This document shows positions 44,575 through 53,726 of a DNA stretch of 64,000 bases, piece by piece. The stretch is from assembly GCF_040712075.1 (NCBI RefSeq), contig NZ_JBFCVL010000006.1:186001-250000 (forward strand). Direction: 5' to 3'. Below the pieces are notes generated by a model. That model ran no database searches, had not been told where the DNA came from, and worked only from the letters and a program-made list of their open reading frames with translations. The stretch's first letter is position 1. Every line of letters begins with the position of its first letter. This DNA comes from Fodinicurvata sp. EGI_FJ10296. Its GTDB lineage: Bacteria > Pseudomonadota > Alphaproteobacteria > DSM-16000 > Inquilinaceae. Both the position numbers and the translations under genes were made by a program.

Positions 44575-45545
44575 ATGCGCACGCCCGCCATTCCGCATGA
44601 CGCTCTGTTCAAGGCGTTGCTTGACGACCCGGTCCGCGCGGCAGCCGTGTTGCGCGACTACGTGCCTCCGGAAATCGCCGCAATGCTGGAGGACTCTTTA
44701 CCCGAACCGGTCGACGGCAGTTTCGCTGACGAAGCTCTGGCGAGCAGCCAGAGCGATCGCCTGTTCAGGATCCGGACCCGGGACGGGCGGGCCGGCTTCG
44801 TCTATACGCTGCTGGAACACAAGAGCGCGGTGGATGTCGCCACGCCGCTCCAGCTTGGTACATACCTGTTGCGGATCTGGCGGCGATACGGCGCTGAACC
44901 AAGTGGTGATTTGCGCCGGCTGCCACCGATCATTCCCATCGTCTTCTATCACGGAATGCAGCGCTGGACGGTTCCGACGACGATTGCGGACTGCATTGAT
45001 GCGGACGAAGCGCTGACGGACCAAATCCGCGACTTCCGGTATATGGTGCATCATCTGAACCAGAGACCCGAAGAAACATTGTCCGGCAACCGCGAGGTGG
45101 AGGCGGTCTTTCTGGCATTCAAGCATTTACGCGATGAGAACGTTCCGGCCGAAATTCTGGTTCGAATCATGAAGCTGCCCGGCGGCGACAGCCAATTGCT
45201 GAAACAGCTGATCCATTATATTCTGATAAATCAGCCGTCTATCGACAGCGAAAAATGGCGGGATCTTGTCGCCGCCGCCAGACCGGGTGAGGAGGATGAA
45301 GTGATGTCGATCGCCATCCGCCAGTGGCAGGAAGAAGGGCGTCCCAGGGACTGGCAGAAGGAGAAGCCAGGGGTCGGGCCAACAGCCTCGTCCGCGTTCT
45401 GGAGGCACGGTTCGGGTCGGCGGATATAATTCTCCGGAAACTTCTGTCCAGCGAATTTGCCGACGTTCTCGACGCCGCCATCGAGCGCGCGCTTGTTGCG
45501 CATACGCTCGATGAGGCGTTGGAGCCATTGAACCGGCCGCGCTGA
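44575..45545 (+). pseudogene. Rpn-family nuclease/transposase-like gene with a frameshift
   Basis: The first frame (44575-45429) encodes 284 residues starting MRTPAIPHDALFKALLDDPVRAAAVLRDYVP. It has the PD-(D/E)XK-type core GFVYTLLEHKS (Glu-x-Lys) and IIPIVFYHG, typical of Rpn recombination-promoting nucleases and PDDEXK putative transposases. After IRQWQEEG the frame turns into an atypical tail. The expected family C-terminus (GLAEGEARGRANSLVRVLEARFG to ALVAHTLDEALEPL) continues in another frame up to 45545. One missing base (or two extra) near 45335-45345 explains it. Joined, the product would be about 323 residues. It could be a decayed gene, a sequencing error or a functional shift. No terminal inverted repeats are seen. 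Confidence 0.75.
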
Positions 45546-45583
45546 GGTCGCGGCTGTGACCCCCTCGGCCGGCTCCGGTCATC

Positions 45584-46993
45584 CTACATATGGAGGGCTC
45601 GGCCATCCACGGCGAGTGCGGCTTCCTTGACCGCTTCGTTGAGCGTTGGGTGAGCGTGGCAGGTGCGGGCGATGTCTTCGGCCGATGCGCCGAACTCCAT
45701 TGCCAGGACGCATTCGGCGATCATGGTTCCGGCTTCCGCGCCCAGGATATGGACGCCCAGAACCTTGTCGGTTGTCTTGTCGGCCAGCACCTTGACGAAG
45801 CCGTCCGTCGCATTCATCGCCCGGGCGCGGCCGTTGGCCGTGAAGGGGAACTTGCCAACCTTGTAGTCGACGCCTGCCTCTTTCAGCTCTTCCTCGGTCT
45901 TGCCGACCTGCGCGACCTCCGGTGCGGTGTAAACCACACCCGGGATCGTGTCGGGGTCGAGATGACCCGACTGGCCGGCAAGAATCTCAGCCACCGCGAC
46001 GCCTTCATCCTCTGCCTTGTGGGCGAGCATCTTGCCTTCGATCACGTCGCCGATTGCATAGACGCCGTCGGCCGTCGTTTTCCATTCGCCGTCGGTCTTG
46101 ATCCGTCCTCGATCGTCGACCTCGACGCCAGCGGTTTCGAGACCGAGATCCTGCGTGAAGGGTCGGCGCCCGATGGCGACCAGGACGACGTCGACATCCA
46201 TGACTTCCGCGTCACCGCCCTTGGCCGGCTCGACGGTCAGCTTGACCCCGTTCTTCGTCGCCTCGGCGCTGGTCACCTTTGTCGACAGCTTGAACTTCAG
46301 ACCCTGACGCTGGAGGATCTTCTGCATGGCCTTGCCCACTTCGCCGTCGCAGCCGGGGACGATGCGATCGAGGAACTCGACGATCGTGACCTCGGCTCCC
46401 AGACGCGACCAGACCGATGCCATCTCCAGGCCGATATAACCGCCGCCGACAACGACCATTGATTTCGGCACTTCCGGCAGGGAAAGCGCACCGGTGGACG
46501 AGACGATCTTTTTTTCGTCGACAGGTACATTCGGCAGAGGAATGGATTCCGAACCGGTAGCGACGACGATCGACTTCGCCTCGACCGACGTCGTCTTGCC
46601 GTCAGCGCCGGTGACTTCGACGGCATTCTTGCCCGTAATCCGGCCATGACCGTTGAGCCGATCGATCTTGTTCTTCTTGAACAGGAATTCGACGCCTTTG
46701 ACGTTACCGTCGATCGTCTTGTCCTTGTGCTTCATCATAGCCTTTAGGTCGAGGCCAACCTCGCCGACGGATACGCCGAAGTCTTTCAGGTGTTCACGGG
46801 CTTCGGTGTATTTCTCGGACGCCTGGAGCAGAGCTTTCGACGGGATGCAGCCGACATTCAGGCAGGTGCCGCCGAGCGTGGCGTCCTTTTCGATACAGGC
46901 GGTCTTGAGGCCGAGCTGCGCGCATCGAATGGCGCATACATAGCCCCCGGGACCGCTGCCGATGACGACGACGTCGTAGCTCTTGTCTGCCAT
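45584..46993 (-). CDS. lpdA: Dihydrolipoyl dehydrogenase
   Basis: The E3 flavoenzyme that reoxidises the lipoyl groups of 2-oxo-acid dehydrogenase and glycine cleavage complexes. The 469-residue protein has the FAD motif VVVIGSGPGGYVCAIRCAQLG, the redox disulfide GGTCLNVGCIPSKAL, the second Rossmann motif VVVGGGYIGLEMASVW, ADGVYAIGDVIEGKMLAHKAEDEG, and the His-Glu pair in CHAHPTLNEAVKEAAL. The ATG at 46993 has GAGGAAG ahead of it; a TTG two codons upstream is less likely. No E1 or E2 genes adjoin, so its complex cannot be assigned. Confidence 0.95.
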   Translation of the reverse strand: MADKSYDVVVIGSGPGGYVCAIRCAQLGLKTACIEKDATLGGTCLNVGCIPSKALLQASEKYTEAREHLKDFGVSVGEVGLDLKAMMKHKDKTIDGNVKGVEFLFKKNKIDRLNGHGRITGKNAVEVTGADGKTTSVEAKSIVVATGSESIPLPNVPVDEKKIVSSTGALSLPEVPKSMVVVGGGYIGLEMASVWSRLGAEVTIVEFLDRIVPGCDGEVGKAMQKILQRQGLKFKLSTKVTSAEATKNGVKLTVEPAKGGDAEVMDVDVVLVAIGRRPFTQDLGLETAGVEVDDRGRIKTDGEWKTTADGVYAIGDVIEGKMLAHKAEDEGVAVAEILAGQSGHLDPDTIPGVVYTAPEVAQVGKTEEELKEAGVDYKVGKFPFTANGRARAMNATDGFVKVLADKTTDKVLGVHILGAEAGTMIAECVLAMEFGASAEDIARTCHAHPTLNEAVKEAALAVDGRALHM

Positions 46994-47073
46994 GGTCAAA
47001 TTCTTCCTCGATTATTCAGACGGACGCGCCCGTGCATTCCTTCGGGCGCAGGATTGGAACTGAGCCGCGGCGT

Positions 47074-48090
47074 TCAGCCGAGATGGTCGGCAATGAGCCG
47101 CTCGGCGATCTGAACCGTGTTCAGGGCCGCGCCCTTGCGCAGATTATCCGAGACAACCCACATCGACAGCCCGTTTTCGACCGTCGGGTCCTCACGAATC
47201 CGGCTGACATACACCGCGTCTTCGCCCGCGCATTCGATGGGCGTGACATAGCCTTCGTCCGCGCGATGATCCACGACGATCACGCCGGGTGCCGCCCGCA
47301 ATGCGCGCCGGGCGCTCTCGACGTCGATCTCGTTTTCGAATTCGATGGACACGGCTTCGCCATGGCCGACAAAGACCGGGACGCGGACGCAAGTGGCGTG
47401 CACCTTGATCGACGATCCCATGATCTTCTTGGTCTCGGCGGCCATCTTCCATTCTTCCCTGGTGGCGCCGTCGTCCATGAAGACATCGATATGCGGGATG
47501 ACGTTGAAGGCGATCTGCTTGGTGAACTTCGACTTCTCCACGGGGTCGTTGACGAAGACGCCCCGGGTCTGATTGAAAAGCTCGTCCATGGCCTCGCGCC
47601 CCGAACCGGAAACGGACTGGTAGGTGGAAACCACCACGCGCTTGATGCCGGCGAGGTCATGAAGCGGCTTCAGCGCGACGACCATTTGAATCGTCGAACA
47701 ATTCGGATTGGCAATGATGTTGCGCCGGGCGTAACCTGACAACGCCTCCGGGTTCACTTCGGGCACGACCAGCGGGATATCCGGGTCCATGCGGAACTGA
47801 GAGGTGTTATCGATGACGACACATCCCGCCTCGGCAGCGCGAGGGGCGAATTGCGCCGACACGCTCGCGCCGGGCGATGACAGCGCAATATCAGTGCCGG
47901 CAAAGTCGTAGTCATCCAGATCCCTGACTTTGAGGATCGTCTCCTCGCCGTATGAAACTTCCGTCCCGATAGACCGGGATGACGCCAGTGGAACCACTGT
48001 GTCGGCAGGGAAGTCCCGCTCAGCCAGGATCTGCAACATTTCCTGCCCGACATTGCCCGTGGCACCGACGACCGCGACCTTGTACCCCAT
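47074..48090 (-). CDS. asd: Aspartate-semialdehyde dehydrogenase Asd
   Basis: Asd reduces aspartyl phosphate to aspartate semialdehyde with NADPH, feeding lysine/diaminopimelate, threonine and methionine synthesis. The 338-residue protein starts MGYKVAVVGATGNVGQEML and contains SPGASVSAQFAP, the catalytic Cys in NPNCSTIQMVVALKPL, TYQSVSGSGREAMDEL, and the substrate/His region VFVGHGEAVSIEF. The ATG at 48090 has GAGG close by; a longer frame to 48141 is not conserved-looking. Its product enters the branch completed by DapD and DapE, encoded elsewhere in the window. Confidence 0.96.
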   Translation of the reverse strand: MGYKVAVVGATGNVGQEMLQILAERDFPADTVVPLASSRSIGTEVSYGEETILKVRDLDDYDFAGTDIALSSPGASVSAQFAPRAAEAGCVVIDNTSQFRMDPDIPLVVPEVNPEALSGYARRNIIANPNCSTIQMVVALKPLHDLAGIKRVVVSTYQSVSGSGREAMDELFNQTRGVFVNDPVEKSKFTKQIAFNVIPHIDVFMDDGATREEWKMAAETKKIMGSSIKVHATCVRVPVFVGHGEAVSIEFENEIDVESARRALRAAPGVIVVDHRADEGYVTPIECAGEDAVYVSRIREDPTVENGLSMWVVSDNLRKGAALNTVQIAERLIADHLG

Positions 48091-48214
48091 AACCGCCTCG
48101 TTTCGCTCAACAACGCACGCCCGATTGCGCGCGCTCGTCACCTAAAGCCGAGTCGCTCCCGATTGCAAGGGCAGTTCGCCGTTTTTGCCGACAAGTGCCG
48201 TTGGCAGCCCCCCG

Positions 48215-48231
48215 CAGCACACAATGTGCTG
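48215..48231. repeat. Inverted repeat upstream of asd
   Basis: CAGCACA-CAA-TGTGCTG is a perfect 7-base dyad in the 295-base gap between asd and the small gene at 48386. A G/C-rich CCCCTTGGGGGG follows at 48242. It could be an asd operator. I see nothing else definite in the gap. Confidence 0.3.
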
Positions 48232-48385
48232 AGACGTTTTGCCCCTTGGGGGGAGATGCCGGATCAATTGACCGCGTCGCACGATCCGGCGTACCCATCT
48301 GCGTGAGGGTGGCTTCGGGGACGTTGGCGTCGGTCGCCGATCCCGGATTAGATGCCTTTTAACCACTAACTGAAGCGGCGACACG

Positions 48386-48622
48386 ATGAGACGGCATTCT
48401 TTTCTGGCTTTGAGTGGAATAGGCACGCTTCTGGTTCTGGCCATGATGTTTGCGCTGGGCCTTCAGCAATCGCATCCATCGGCCGTCAGCGGCGACGCGG
48501 CAGAGCAGAGGGCCTATCCGTCGATTGATCCGGATGGCCGGGGAGCGGCGCCGATAATCGACGTTCCGCCCCTCTCGGCCCTTGGTACTATGCCGACGGC
48601 GTGTCCAGCCCCGAAAGCGTGA
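48386..48622 (+). CDS. Small putative membrane-anchored or secreted protein
   Basis: A possible 78-residue protein, MRRHSFLALSGIGTLLVLAM followed by more hydrophobic residues and a polar, Pro-rich tail (SAVSGDAAEQRAYPS and IDVPPLSALG). The N-terminus looks like a signal anchor. The ribosome site is weak (GAAGCGGCG). Its 3' end overlaps the convergent dehydrogenase gene by 35 bases. I do not recognise a family. It could be spurious, but the gap would otherwise be about 500 bases and the signal-like N-terminus is convincing. Confidence 0.4.
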   Translation: MRRHSFLALSGIGTLLVLAMMFALGLQQSHPSAVSGDAAEQRAYPSIDPDGRGAAPIIDVPPLSALGTMPTACPAPKA

Positions 48623-49499
48623 ATGAAAGTTTGTGAAGTGCCGAGGCGTTTTCATCGCCGAGACCGGCGTTGAGAGCCGCCTGATACATTTCGGCGATCA
48701 GGGCTGCCGATGGCGCGGCGATGCCCAGCGCCTGGGCGTGGGTGCCGATCAGACGGGCGTCCTTGAGCATATGCTTGAGGTAGAAATTGGGCGAGAAGTC
48801 ACCAGCCAGCGTGGCCGATGCTGTGCCGACCACCACACCTGAGCTGTAATCGGTAACGTTCAGCACACCCATCATGGCGTCGGTATCAAGCCCGGCCTTG
48901 CGGGCCATGGACAATGCCTCGCCGGTCGACAGGATCTGGGCGGCGACCAGCAGGTTGCCGACAAGCTTCATGGTTGCGCCACTGCCGGTCGGCCCCATGT
49001 AGTGCACGGATTTGGCCAGCACGTCCAAAAGTGGTCTCACCTTGTCGAATGTTCCCCGCTGCCCGCCGCAGACGATGTCGAGCGTCCCTTCCCATGCCTC
49101 GTTGCGGCTCCCGAAGACGGGTGCATCGATGTAGGCGGCTCCCTTGTCCGTGACGGCCGCAGCCAAAGCCTTCGTCAACTCGGGGTCGGTGGTCGTCAGA
49201 TCGATGACGACTTTCCCCGGGGTGAGGGCGGCAATCAGCCCGTCGGCGCCGCCATTGCCGGTCGCGCTTCCCCCATAGAACACGGCACGCTGGGCGTCCG
49301 GTCCGGTCAGGCAGAGCATGACGATGTCGCGGTCCCCGACAGCTTCGGAAATACTCGGGGCGACCTGAGCCCCGGAGAGTTCCTCGGCCAGGGGCCGCGT
49401 GGTTCGATTCCAGACGGCAAGGTCGTGCCCCGCCTTGAGCAGATTGCGCACCATGCCGGTGCCCATGATTCCCAAACCCAAAAATGCAATGTCCGTCAT
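48588..49499 (-). CDS. NAD(P)-dependent oxidoreductase, 3-hydroxyisobutyrate dehydrogenase family
   Basis: A 303-residue beta-hydroxyacid dehydrogenase. Cofactor motif GLGIMGTGMVRNLLKAGHDLAVWNRT at the N-terminus (Arg after the second strand suggests NADP), DAPVFGSRNEAWEGTL, and the catalytic Lys in GPTGSGATMKLVGNLL. The C-terminal helical domain (FYLKHMLKDARL) is complete. Relatives include glyoxylate/succinic semialdehyde reductases, tartronate-semialdehyde reductase and 3-hydroxyisobutyrate dehydrogenase, and I cannot choose between them. It is not obviously part of an operon. Confidence 0.88.
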   Translation of the reverse strand: MTDIAFLGLGIMGTGMVRNLLKAGHDLAVWNRTTRPLAEELSGAQVAPSISEAVGDRDIVMLCLTGPDAQRAVFYGGSATGNGGADGLIAALTPGKVVIDLTTTDPELTKALAAAVTDKGAAYIDAPVFGSRNEAWEGTLDIVCGGQRGTFDKVRPLLDVLAKSVHYMGPTGSGATMKLVGNLLVAAQILSTGEALSMARKAGLDTDAMMGVLNVTDYSSGVVVGTASATLAGDFSPNFYLKHMLKDARLIGTHAQALGIAAPSAALIAEMYQAALNAGLGDENASALHKLSFTLSGLDTPSA

Positions 49500-49653
49500 C
49501 CGTTGCGTTTCCTCGTGCAGGGGTTCTTGCTGTCGTTGTTTGCGGGGCGAACCTACAACGGAATGCAGAAAATCGAAAGCGGGGCGAGGGATGGGCCAGG
49601 CTATGGCCTAGCTATCGCCAGGTTTTTGGGCCCGCTCTGTTCAAGTCCCGTTG

Positions 49654-51129
49654 TCAGTCGGGAGCCTCCTCCTGCCCTGGCGTCGGCGGCGTAACCCTGA
49701 TCAGCGTGATCTGGTTGCGTTGCCGGCGAAGAATGTCGAACCGGAAGCCATGGAACAGGAACGACTGTCCGACATTGGGTATGCGGCGGGCTTCGTGGAG
49801 GATCAGCCCGGCGAGAGTCGCCGCCTCTTCGTCGGGAAGCCGCCATTCGAATTGCCGGTTCAGGTCCCGGAGCGTCACCGTGCCGTCGATGATATAACTG
49901 CCATTGGTCTGCGGGCGAACACCCGCAACCGGAATATCGTGCTCGTCGGTAATATCGCCGACGATTTCCTCAAGTATGTCTTCCAGCGTAACGACGCCCT
50001 GGAGGCTGCCATATTCGTCGACGACCAGTGCGAAATGCTCGCGCCGCTTGCGAAAGGCGTGCAGCTGATCCAGCAACGACGTCGAGTCCGGAATGAACCA
50101 CGGCGTTGCCGCGATCGAGAGCAGGTCGAAGCCCCCCGCGTCAGTTGATTGGTTGTCGGTTGAGTCGCCATCGGTCCGGTCGTCGTCGGCTGATCCGGCT
50201 GTCTTGCCGGCGTCAACTGCCGGCTGCTCGTCGATTGCCGCCGTTGCGTCAGGCGCTGCCGATGCGTCGGAACTGGTCGCATAGGTACCCGGGGCACTGT
50301 CGCCCATGCTCTCGCGGAAGGCATCGGTTAACGCGCCCTGCCGCCGGAGTGTGCGCAACATGTCCTTCGCGTGCAAAACGCCGACGACGTTGTCGGGATC
50401 ATCCCGCCACAACGGGATGCGGGTAAAGGGGCTGTTGAGGACGGCTTCCACGATGACGTCCAGCGGCTCGTCGACATCGATCGCAAGAATGTTGCGGCGG
50501 TGAGTCATGATCTCGCCGACCTCGACATCGCTGAGGTCCAGGATCGACCGCAGCATGGCGCGCTCGTGCTGGGTTTCCTCTTCAGGTCCCCTGTGCAGCT
50601 CGATTGCGCCGCGCAATTCGTCGACATAGTCGGTCATCGACATGTTGTCGGTGCTGAGGCGCATGCCTCGCATCAAAAGCCGGACCAGAAATCCTATGCC
50701 ATAGGTGATCGGGGCCAGGACCATCACGACCATGCGGAGCAGCGGCGCGACGGCGAGCGCAATCCGATCGGATTGCTGAATGGCGACCGTCTTGGGCAGC
50801 ACTTCGGAGAAAACCAGAACGAGAAGTGTCATGACTACGGTCGCGATCGGGACCGCCCCTTCGCCGACGACGGCAATGAAGAGCGTCGTTGCCAGCGCGG
50901 ACGCCAGGATGTTGACCAGATTGTTGCCGAGCAGGATCGCGCCAATAAGGCGTTCCTTGTCGAGGCGCAGACGGTTGACCGTCGCGGCCCGGGTATTTCC
51001 GTCCTGTTCCAGCTGGTGCATCTTTGCGCGGCTGGCTGCGGTCAATGCTGTTTCCGACCCCGAGAAGAATGCGGAAAGGAGCAGCAGCACGGCAATGCCG
51101 CCAATCGTCAGCCACATGGCTGTGTCCAT
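49654..51129 (-). CDS. CorC/HlyC-type (CNNM-like) membrane protein with CBS domains
   Basis: A 491-residue membrane protein of the DUF21-CBS-CorC_HlyC family, linked to magnesium or cobalt efflux. The N-terminal DUF21 region has four helices (WLTIGGIAVLLLLSAFFSGSETALTAASRAKM, LLGNNLVNILASALATTLFI). A CBS pair follows (IMTHRRNILAIDVDEP and FALVVDEYGSLQGVVTLEDILEEIVGDI), then the CorC_HlyC C-terminal domain. An unusual Asp/Ser/Thr/Ala-rich insertion of about 60 residues (roughly 273-330) separates the CBS units. The ATG at 51129 has GAGGG ahead. It lies 10 bases after aroB, a pairing familiar from alphaproteobacteria. Confidence 0.92.
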   Translation of the reverse strand: MDTAMWLTIGGIAVLLLLSAFFSGSETALTAASRAKMHQLEQDGNTRAATVNRLRLDKERLIGAILLGNNLVNILASALATTLFIAVVGEGAVPIATVVMTLLVLVFSEVLPKTVAIQQSDRIALAVAPLLRMVVMVLAPITYGIGFLVRLLMRGMRLSTDNMSMTDYVDELRGAIELHRGPEEETQHERAMLRSILDLSDVEVGEIMTHRRNILAIDVDEPLDVIVEAVLNSPFTRIPLWRDDPDNVVGVLHAKDMLRTLRRQGALTDAFRESMGDSAPGTYATSSDASAAPDATAAIDEQPAVDAGKTAGSADDDRTDGDSTDNQSTDAGGFDLLSIAATPWFIPDSTSLLDQLHAFRKRREHFALVVDEYGSLQGVVTLEDILEEIVGDITDEHDIPVAGVRPQTNGSYIIDGTVTLRDLNRQFEWRLPDEEAATLAGLILHEARRIPNVGQSFLFHGFRFDILRRQRNQITLIRVTPPTPGQEEAPD

Positions 51130-51139
51130 CTTTCGGCCC

Positions 51140-52252
51140 TCAAACCTCTGTGATCGCGTGAGATAGAAACGACAGGATCCGCGTTTCGGGCGTCTCGGCT
51201 GTGGTAAAGGCACCGCCGATGCCGCGCGTCAGTATCAGGGTCACCCGACCGCCCGACGCCTTCTTGTCGTGCGTCATGTGATGAAACAGCCGTTTCGCCG
51301 GCGGTGGCGCCGCAAAGCGTTCACCGATCGTCGTCGGCAAGCCGGCATCGGCCAGATGATCGCGAAGGCGCCTTGCGTCGGGCGCGGAGCAGTGCCCGAG
51401 TTCGACGGAAAACTCGAACGCCATGACCATGCCGATCGCCACTGCTTCGCCGTGAAGCAAAGACCCGTCATATCCCGCCTCGGCCTCGAGCGCGTGGGCG
51501 AAGGTATGGCCGAGATTGAGCAATGCGCGACCGCCATGTTCGCGCTCGTCGGCGGCGACGATGGCGGCTTTCGAGCGGCAGCTCTCAGCGACGGCGTGGG
51601 CCAGGGCAGCCTGTTCCCGGGCGAGCACGCTGCGACCATTGCTTTCGAGCCAGTCGAAGAAGTCGGGCCTGTCGATGGCTCCGTATTTGACGATTTCCGC
51701 GTACCCTGCCTTCATTTCGCGGTCTGGCAGCGTGTCGAGCGTCCCCGTGTCGGCCAGAACGAGGCGCGGCTGGTGGAAGGCACCGATCAGGTTCTTGCCC
51801 GCAGCGGCATTGACGCCGGTTTTTCCGCCGACCGAGCTGTCCACCTGGGCCAGCAGGCTGGTCGGCACCTGAACGAAATCCACGCCCCGCAGCAGCACGG
51901 CCGCGGCGAAACCGGCGAGATCGCCGACCACGCCGCCGCCCAGCGCGACGATTGTCGTCGATCGGTCGATGCCCCGAGCCAGCAGCCGTTCAACCAGATC
52001 CGCCAGTACGGTCATGCTCTTGGACGATTCGCCCGCCGGTACGGTTTCGACCGCCGCGGCGATCCCTGCGGCATCCAGCGCAGCGACCAGGTCGCCGGCA
52101 TGAGCCCGGGCGACGGTCTCGTCGGTGACGATAACGGCCCGCCGCGACCGCATTACCGGGGTGATCAGGCGGTCGGCCCGGGCGAGCAGCCCCTTGCCGA
52201 TGAGGATGTCGTAACGCCGTTCGCCCAAGGCGACGGTCACCGTGTCGGTCAT
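51140..52252 (-). CDS. aroB: 3-dehydroquinate synthase AroB
   Basis: AroB converts DAHP to 3-dehydroquinate, the second step of the shikimate pathway, using NAD and a divalent metal. The 370-residue protein contains VTDETVARAHA, PAGESSKSM, the NAD-binding VALGGGVVGDLAGFAA, PTSLLAQVDSSVGGKTGVN, KNLIGAFHQP and LNLGHTFAHALEAE (metal-ligand His). The ATG at 52252 is taken as start (MTDTVTVALGERRYDI); others at 52276 and 52288 are in frame. aroK, commonly directly upstream in this group, is absent; serC is divergent instead. Confidence 0.95.
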   Translation of the reverse strand: MTDTVTVALGERRYDILIGKGLLARADRLITPVMRSRRAVIVTDETVARAHAGDLVAALDAAGIAAAVETVPAGESSKSMTVLADLVERLLARGIDRSTTIVALGGGVVGDLAGFAAAVLLRGVDFVQVPTSLLAQVDSSVGGKTGVNAAAGKNLIGAFHQPRLVLADTGTLDTLPDREMKAGYAEIVKYGAIDRPDFFDWLESNGRSVLAREQAALAHAVAESCRSKAAIVAADEREHGGRALLNLGHTFAHALEAEAGYDGSLLHGEAVAIGMVMAFEFSVELGHCSAPDARRLRDHLADAGLPTTIGERFAAPPPAKRLFHHMTHDKKASGGRVTLILTRGIGGAFTTAETPETRILSFLSHAITEV

Positions 52253-52419
52253 GGTATCCGCTTTGCCGTTTGTCATCATTCGGCCCATGTTTACCGCGAT
52301 CGAAGCCGCGCGTCATCAGGCGCGGCGACGGACGGTGTCTTGTCGGCCCGGCCTGGTGCCGGTCCCGTCGCCATGACCCAGGCGCGCAGCAGCAACCCAC
52401 GATCATTTTGAAGGCTCGG

Positions 52420-52447
52420 TTGACGCGGGGATCGATATCTGTATGGT
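52420..52447 (+). promoter_or_regulatory. Candidate serC promoter
   Basis: TTGACG (52420-52425), 16 bases, TATGGT (52442-52447): a good sigma-70-type match. It predicts a transcript start near 52454 and a leader of about 48 bases that would consist almost entirely of the two hairpins described next. Confidence 0.5.
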
Positions 52448-52454
52448 CGGCGGC

Positions 52455-52501
52455 GGGCCACACCTCCCCAACGGGGTGCAACTATTCTGGAAGGAATAGC
52501 C
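52455..52501 (+). promoter_or_regulatory. serC leader RNA with hairpin enclosing the ribosome site
   Basis: Hairpin 1 lies at 52461-52478 (CACC/GGTG or CCCC/GGGG pairing within CACCTCCCCAACGGGGTG). Hairpin 2 at 52482-52499 is a perfect CTATTC / GAATAG stem whose loop holds the Shine-Dalgarno GGAAG, two bases before the serC ATG. A serC RNA motif is known as a cis-element upstream of serC in alphaproteobacteria; place and shape fit, though I cannot verify the consensus. Its ligand, if any, is not established. Confidence 0.5.
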
Positions 52502-53668
52502 ATGACGAAGCCAACGGTTCGCCCCGCGAATCCGAATTTCTCTTCCGGTCCGTGTGCCAAAAGGCCGGGCTGGTCCCTATCACAACTGAAGACCGACTCT
52601 CTCGGACGCTCGCATCGCGCTGCCATCGGCAAGTCGCGCCTCGCCGAGGTCCTTGATCGAAGCCGGTCGATACTCGGTATTCCCGACGATTACAGAATTG
52701 GTATTGTGCCGGCGTCGGACACCGGCGCCGTCGAAATGGCCTTGTGGTCGATGCTCGGTGCGCGCGGCGTCGACATGCTCGCCTGGGAAAGTTTCGGCGA
52801 GGGATGGGTCACCGATGTCGTCAAGCAGCTCAAGCTCGACGACGTACGCACCATGACCGCCGACTACGGTCACCTGCCGGATCTCGGCAGTGTCGGTGCC
52901 GACCGCGACGTGGTCTTTACCTGGAACGGTACCACATCGGGTGTCGCGGTCCCGAATGCTGACTGGATCGCCAACGACCGCACGGGCCTGACTTTTGCCG
53001 ACGCAACGTCGGCGGCGTTCGCCATGGATCTGCCGTGGCAGAAGCTCGACGTGACCACATGGTCCTGGCAAAAGGTCCTTGGCGGCGAGGGCGCGCACGG
53101 CATGATCGTGCTCAGCCCGCGCGCGGTCGAGCGGCTGGAATCGTTCTCTCCCGGCCGTCCGCTGCCCAAGATCTTTCGCATGACCAAGGGCGGAAAACTC
53201 AACGAGGGCATATTCAAGGGCGAAACGATCAATACACCGTCCATGCTGGCGGTCGAAGATCATCTCGACGCCTTGCGCTGGGCGGAGTCGATCGGCGGAT
53301 TGCCCGCCCTGATCGACCGTTCCAGGGCCAATCTCTCCGCCGTGGCCGAATGGGTCGAGCGGACTCCCTGGGTCGATTTCCTTGCCGCCGATGCGGCGAC
53401 CCGGTCTTCGACCTCGATCTGCCTGAGGATCGTCGATCCGGCCATCACGAGCCTTGATGAAAAGGCGCAGGGTGAGGTGCCGAAGGCGATCACCAAGCTG
53501 CTCGAAAGTGAAGGCGTCGCATACGACATCAACGGATATCGCGACGCCCCGCCCGGCCTCCGGATATGGGGTGGCGGCACTGTCGAATCGACCGACATGA
53601 AGGCGTTGCTGCCCTGGCTCGACTGGGCGTACCAGGCGGTCAAGGCGGAAAAAGCAAAAGCCGCCTGA
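52502..53668 (+). CDS. serC: Phosphoserine aminotransferase SerC
   Basis: SerC is the PLP enzyme that converts 3-phosphohydroxypyruvate to phosphoserine, step two of serine synthesis, and acts also in pyridoxal phosphate synthesis. The 388-residue protein belongs to the longer (Methanosarcina/alphaproteobacterial) SerC subgroup: [18 protein letters not shown] at the start, [35 protein letters not shown], and the PLP lysine region [23 protein letters not shown] precedes the ATG inside a hairpin. serA, step one of the pathway, follows 145 bases downstream. Confidence 0.96.
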   Translation: MTKPTVRPANPNFSSGPCAKRPGWSLSQLKTDSLGRSHRAAIGKSRLAEVLDRSRSILGIPDDYRIGIVPASDTGAVEMALWSMLGARGVDMLAWESFGEGWVTDVVKQLKLDDVRTMTADYGHLPDLGSVGADRDVVFTWNGTTSGVAVPNADWIANDRTGLTFADATSAAFAMDLPWQKLDVTTWSWQKVLGGEGAHGMIVLSPRAVERLESFSPGRPLPKIFRMTKGGKLNEGIFKGETINTPSMLAVEDHLDALRWAESIGGLPALIDRSRANLSAVAEWVERTPWVDFLAADAATRSSTSICLRIVDPAITSLDEKAQGEVPKAITKLLESEGVAYDINGYRDAPPGLRIWGGGTVESTDMKALLPWLDWAYQAVKAEKAKAA

Positions 53669-53726
53669 TCATCGATTCCAGTCGCCCGCTGCGGCGCCGG
53701 ACTCTCATTCTTGCATTTACAGGCGA

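Noticed and set aside
44575-45545. Rpn/transposase-like gene as an active insertion element
   Set aside because: No terminal inverted repeats or target duplications were seen around it; treated as a stand-alone frameshifted nuclease gene.
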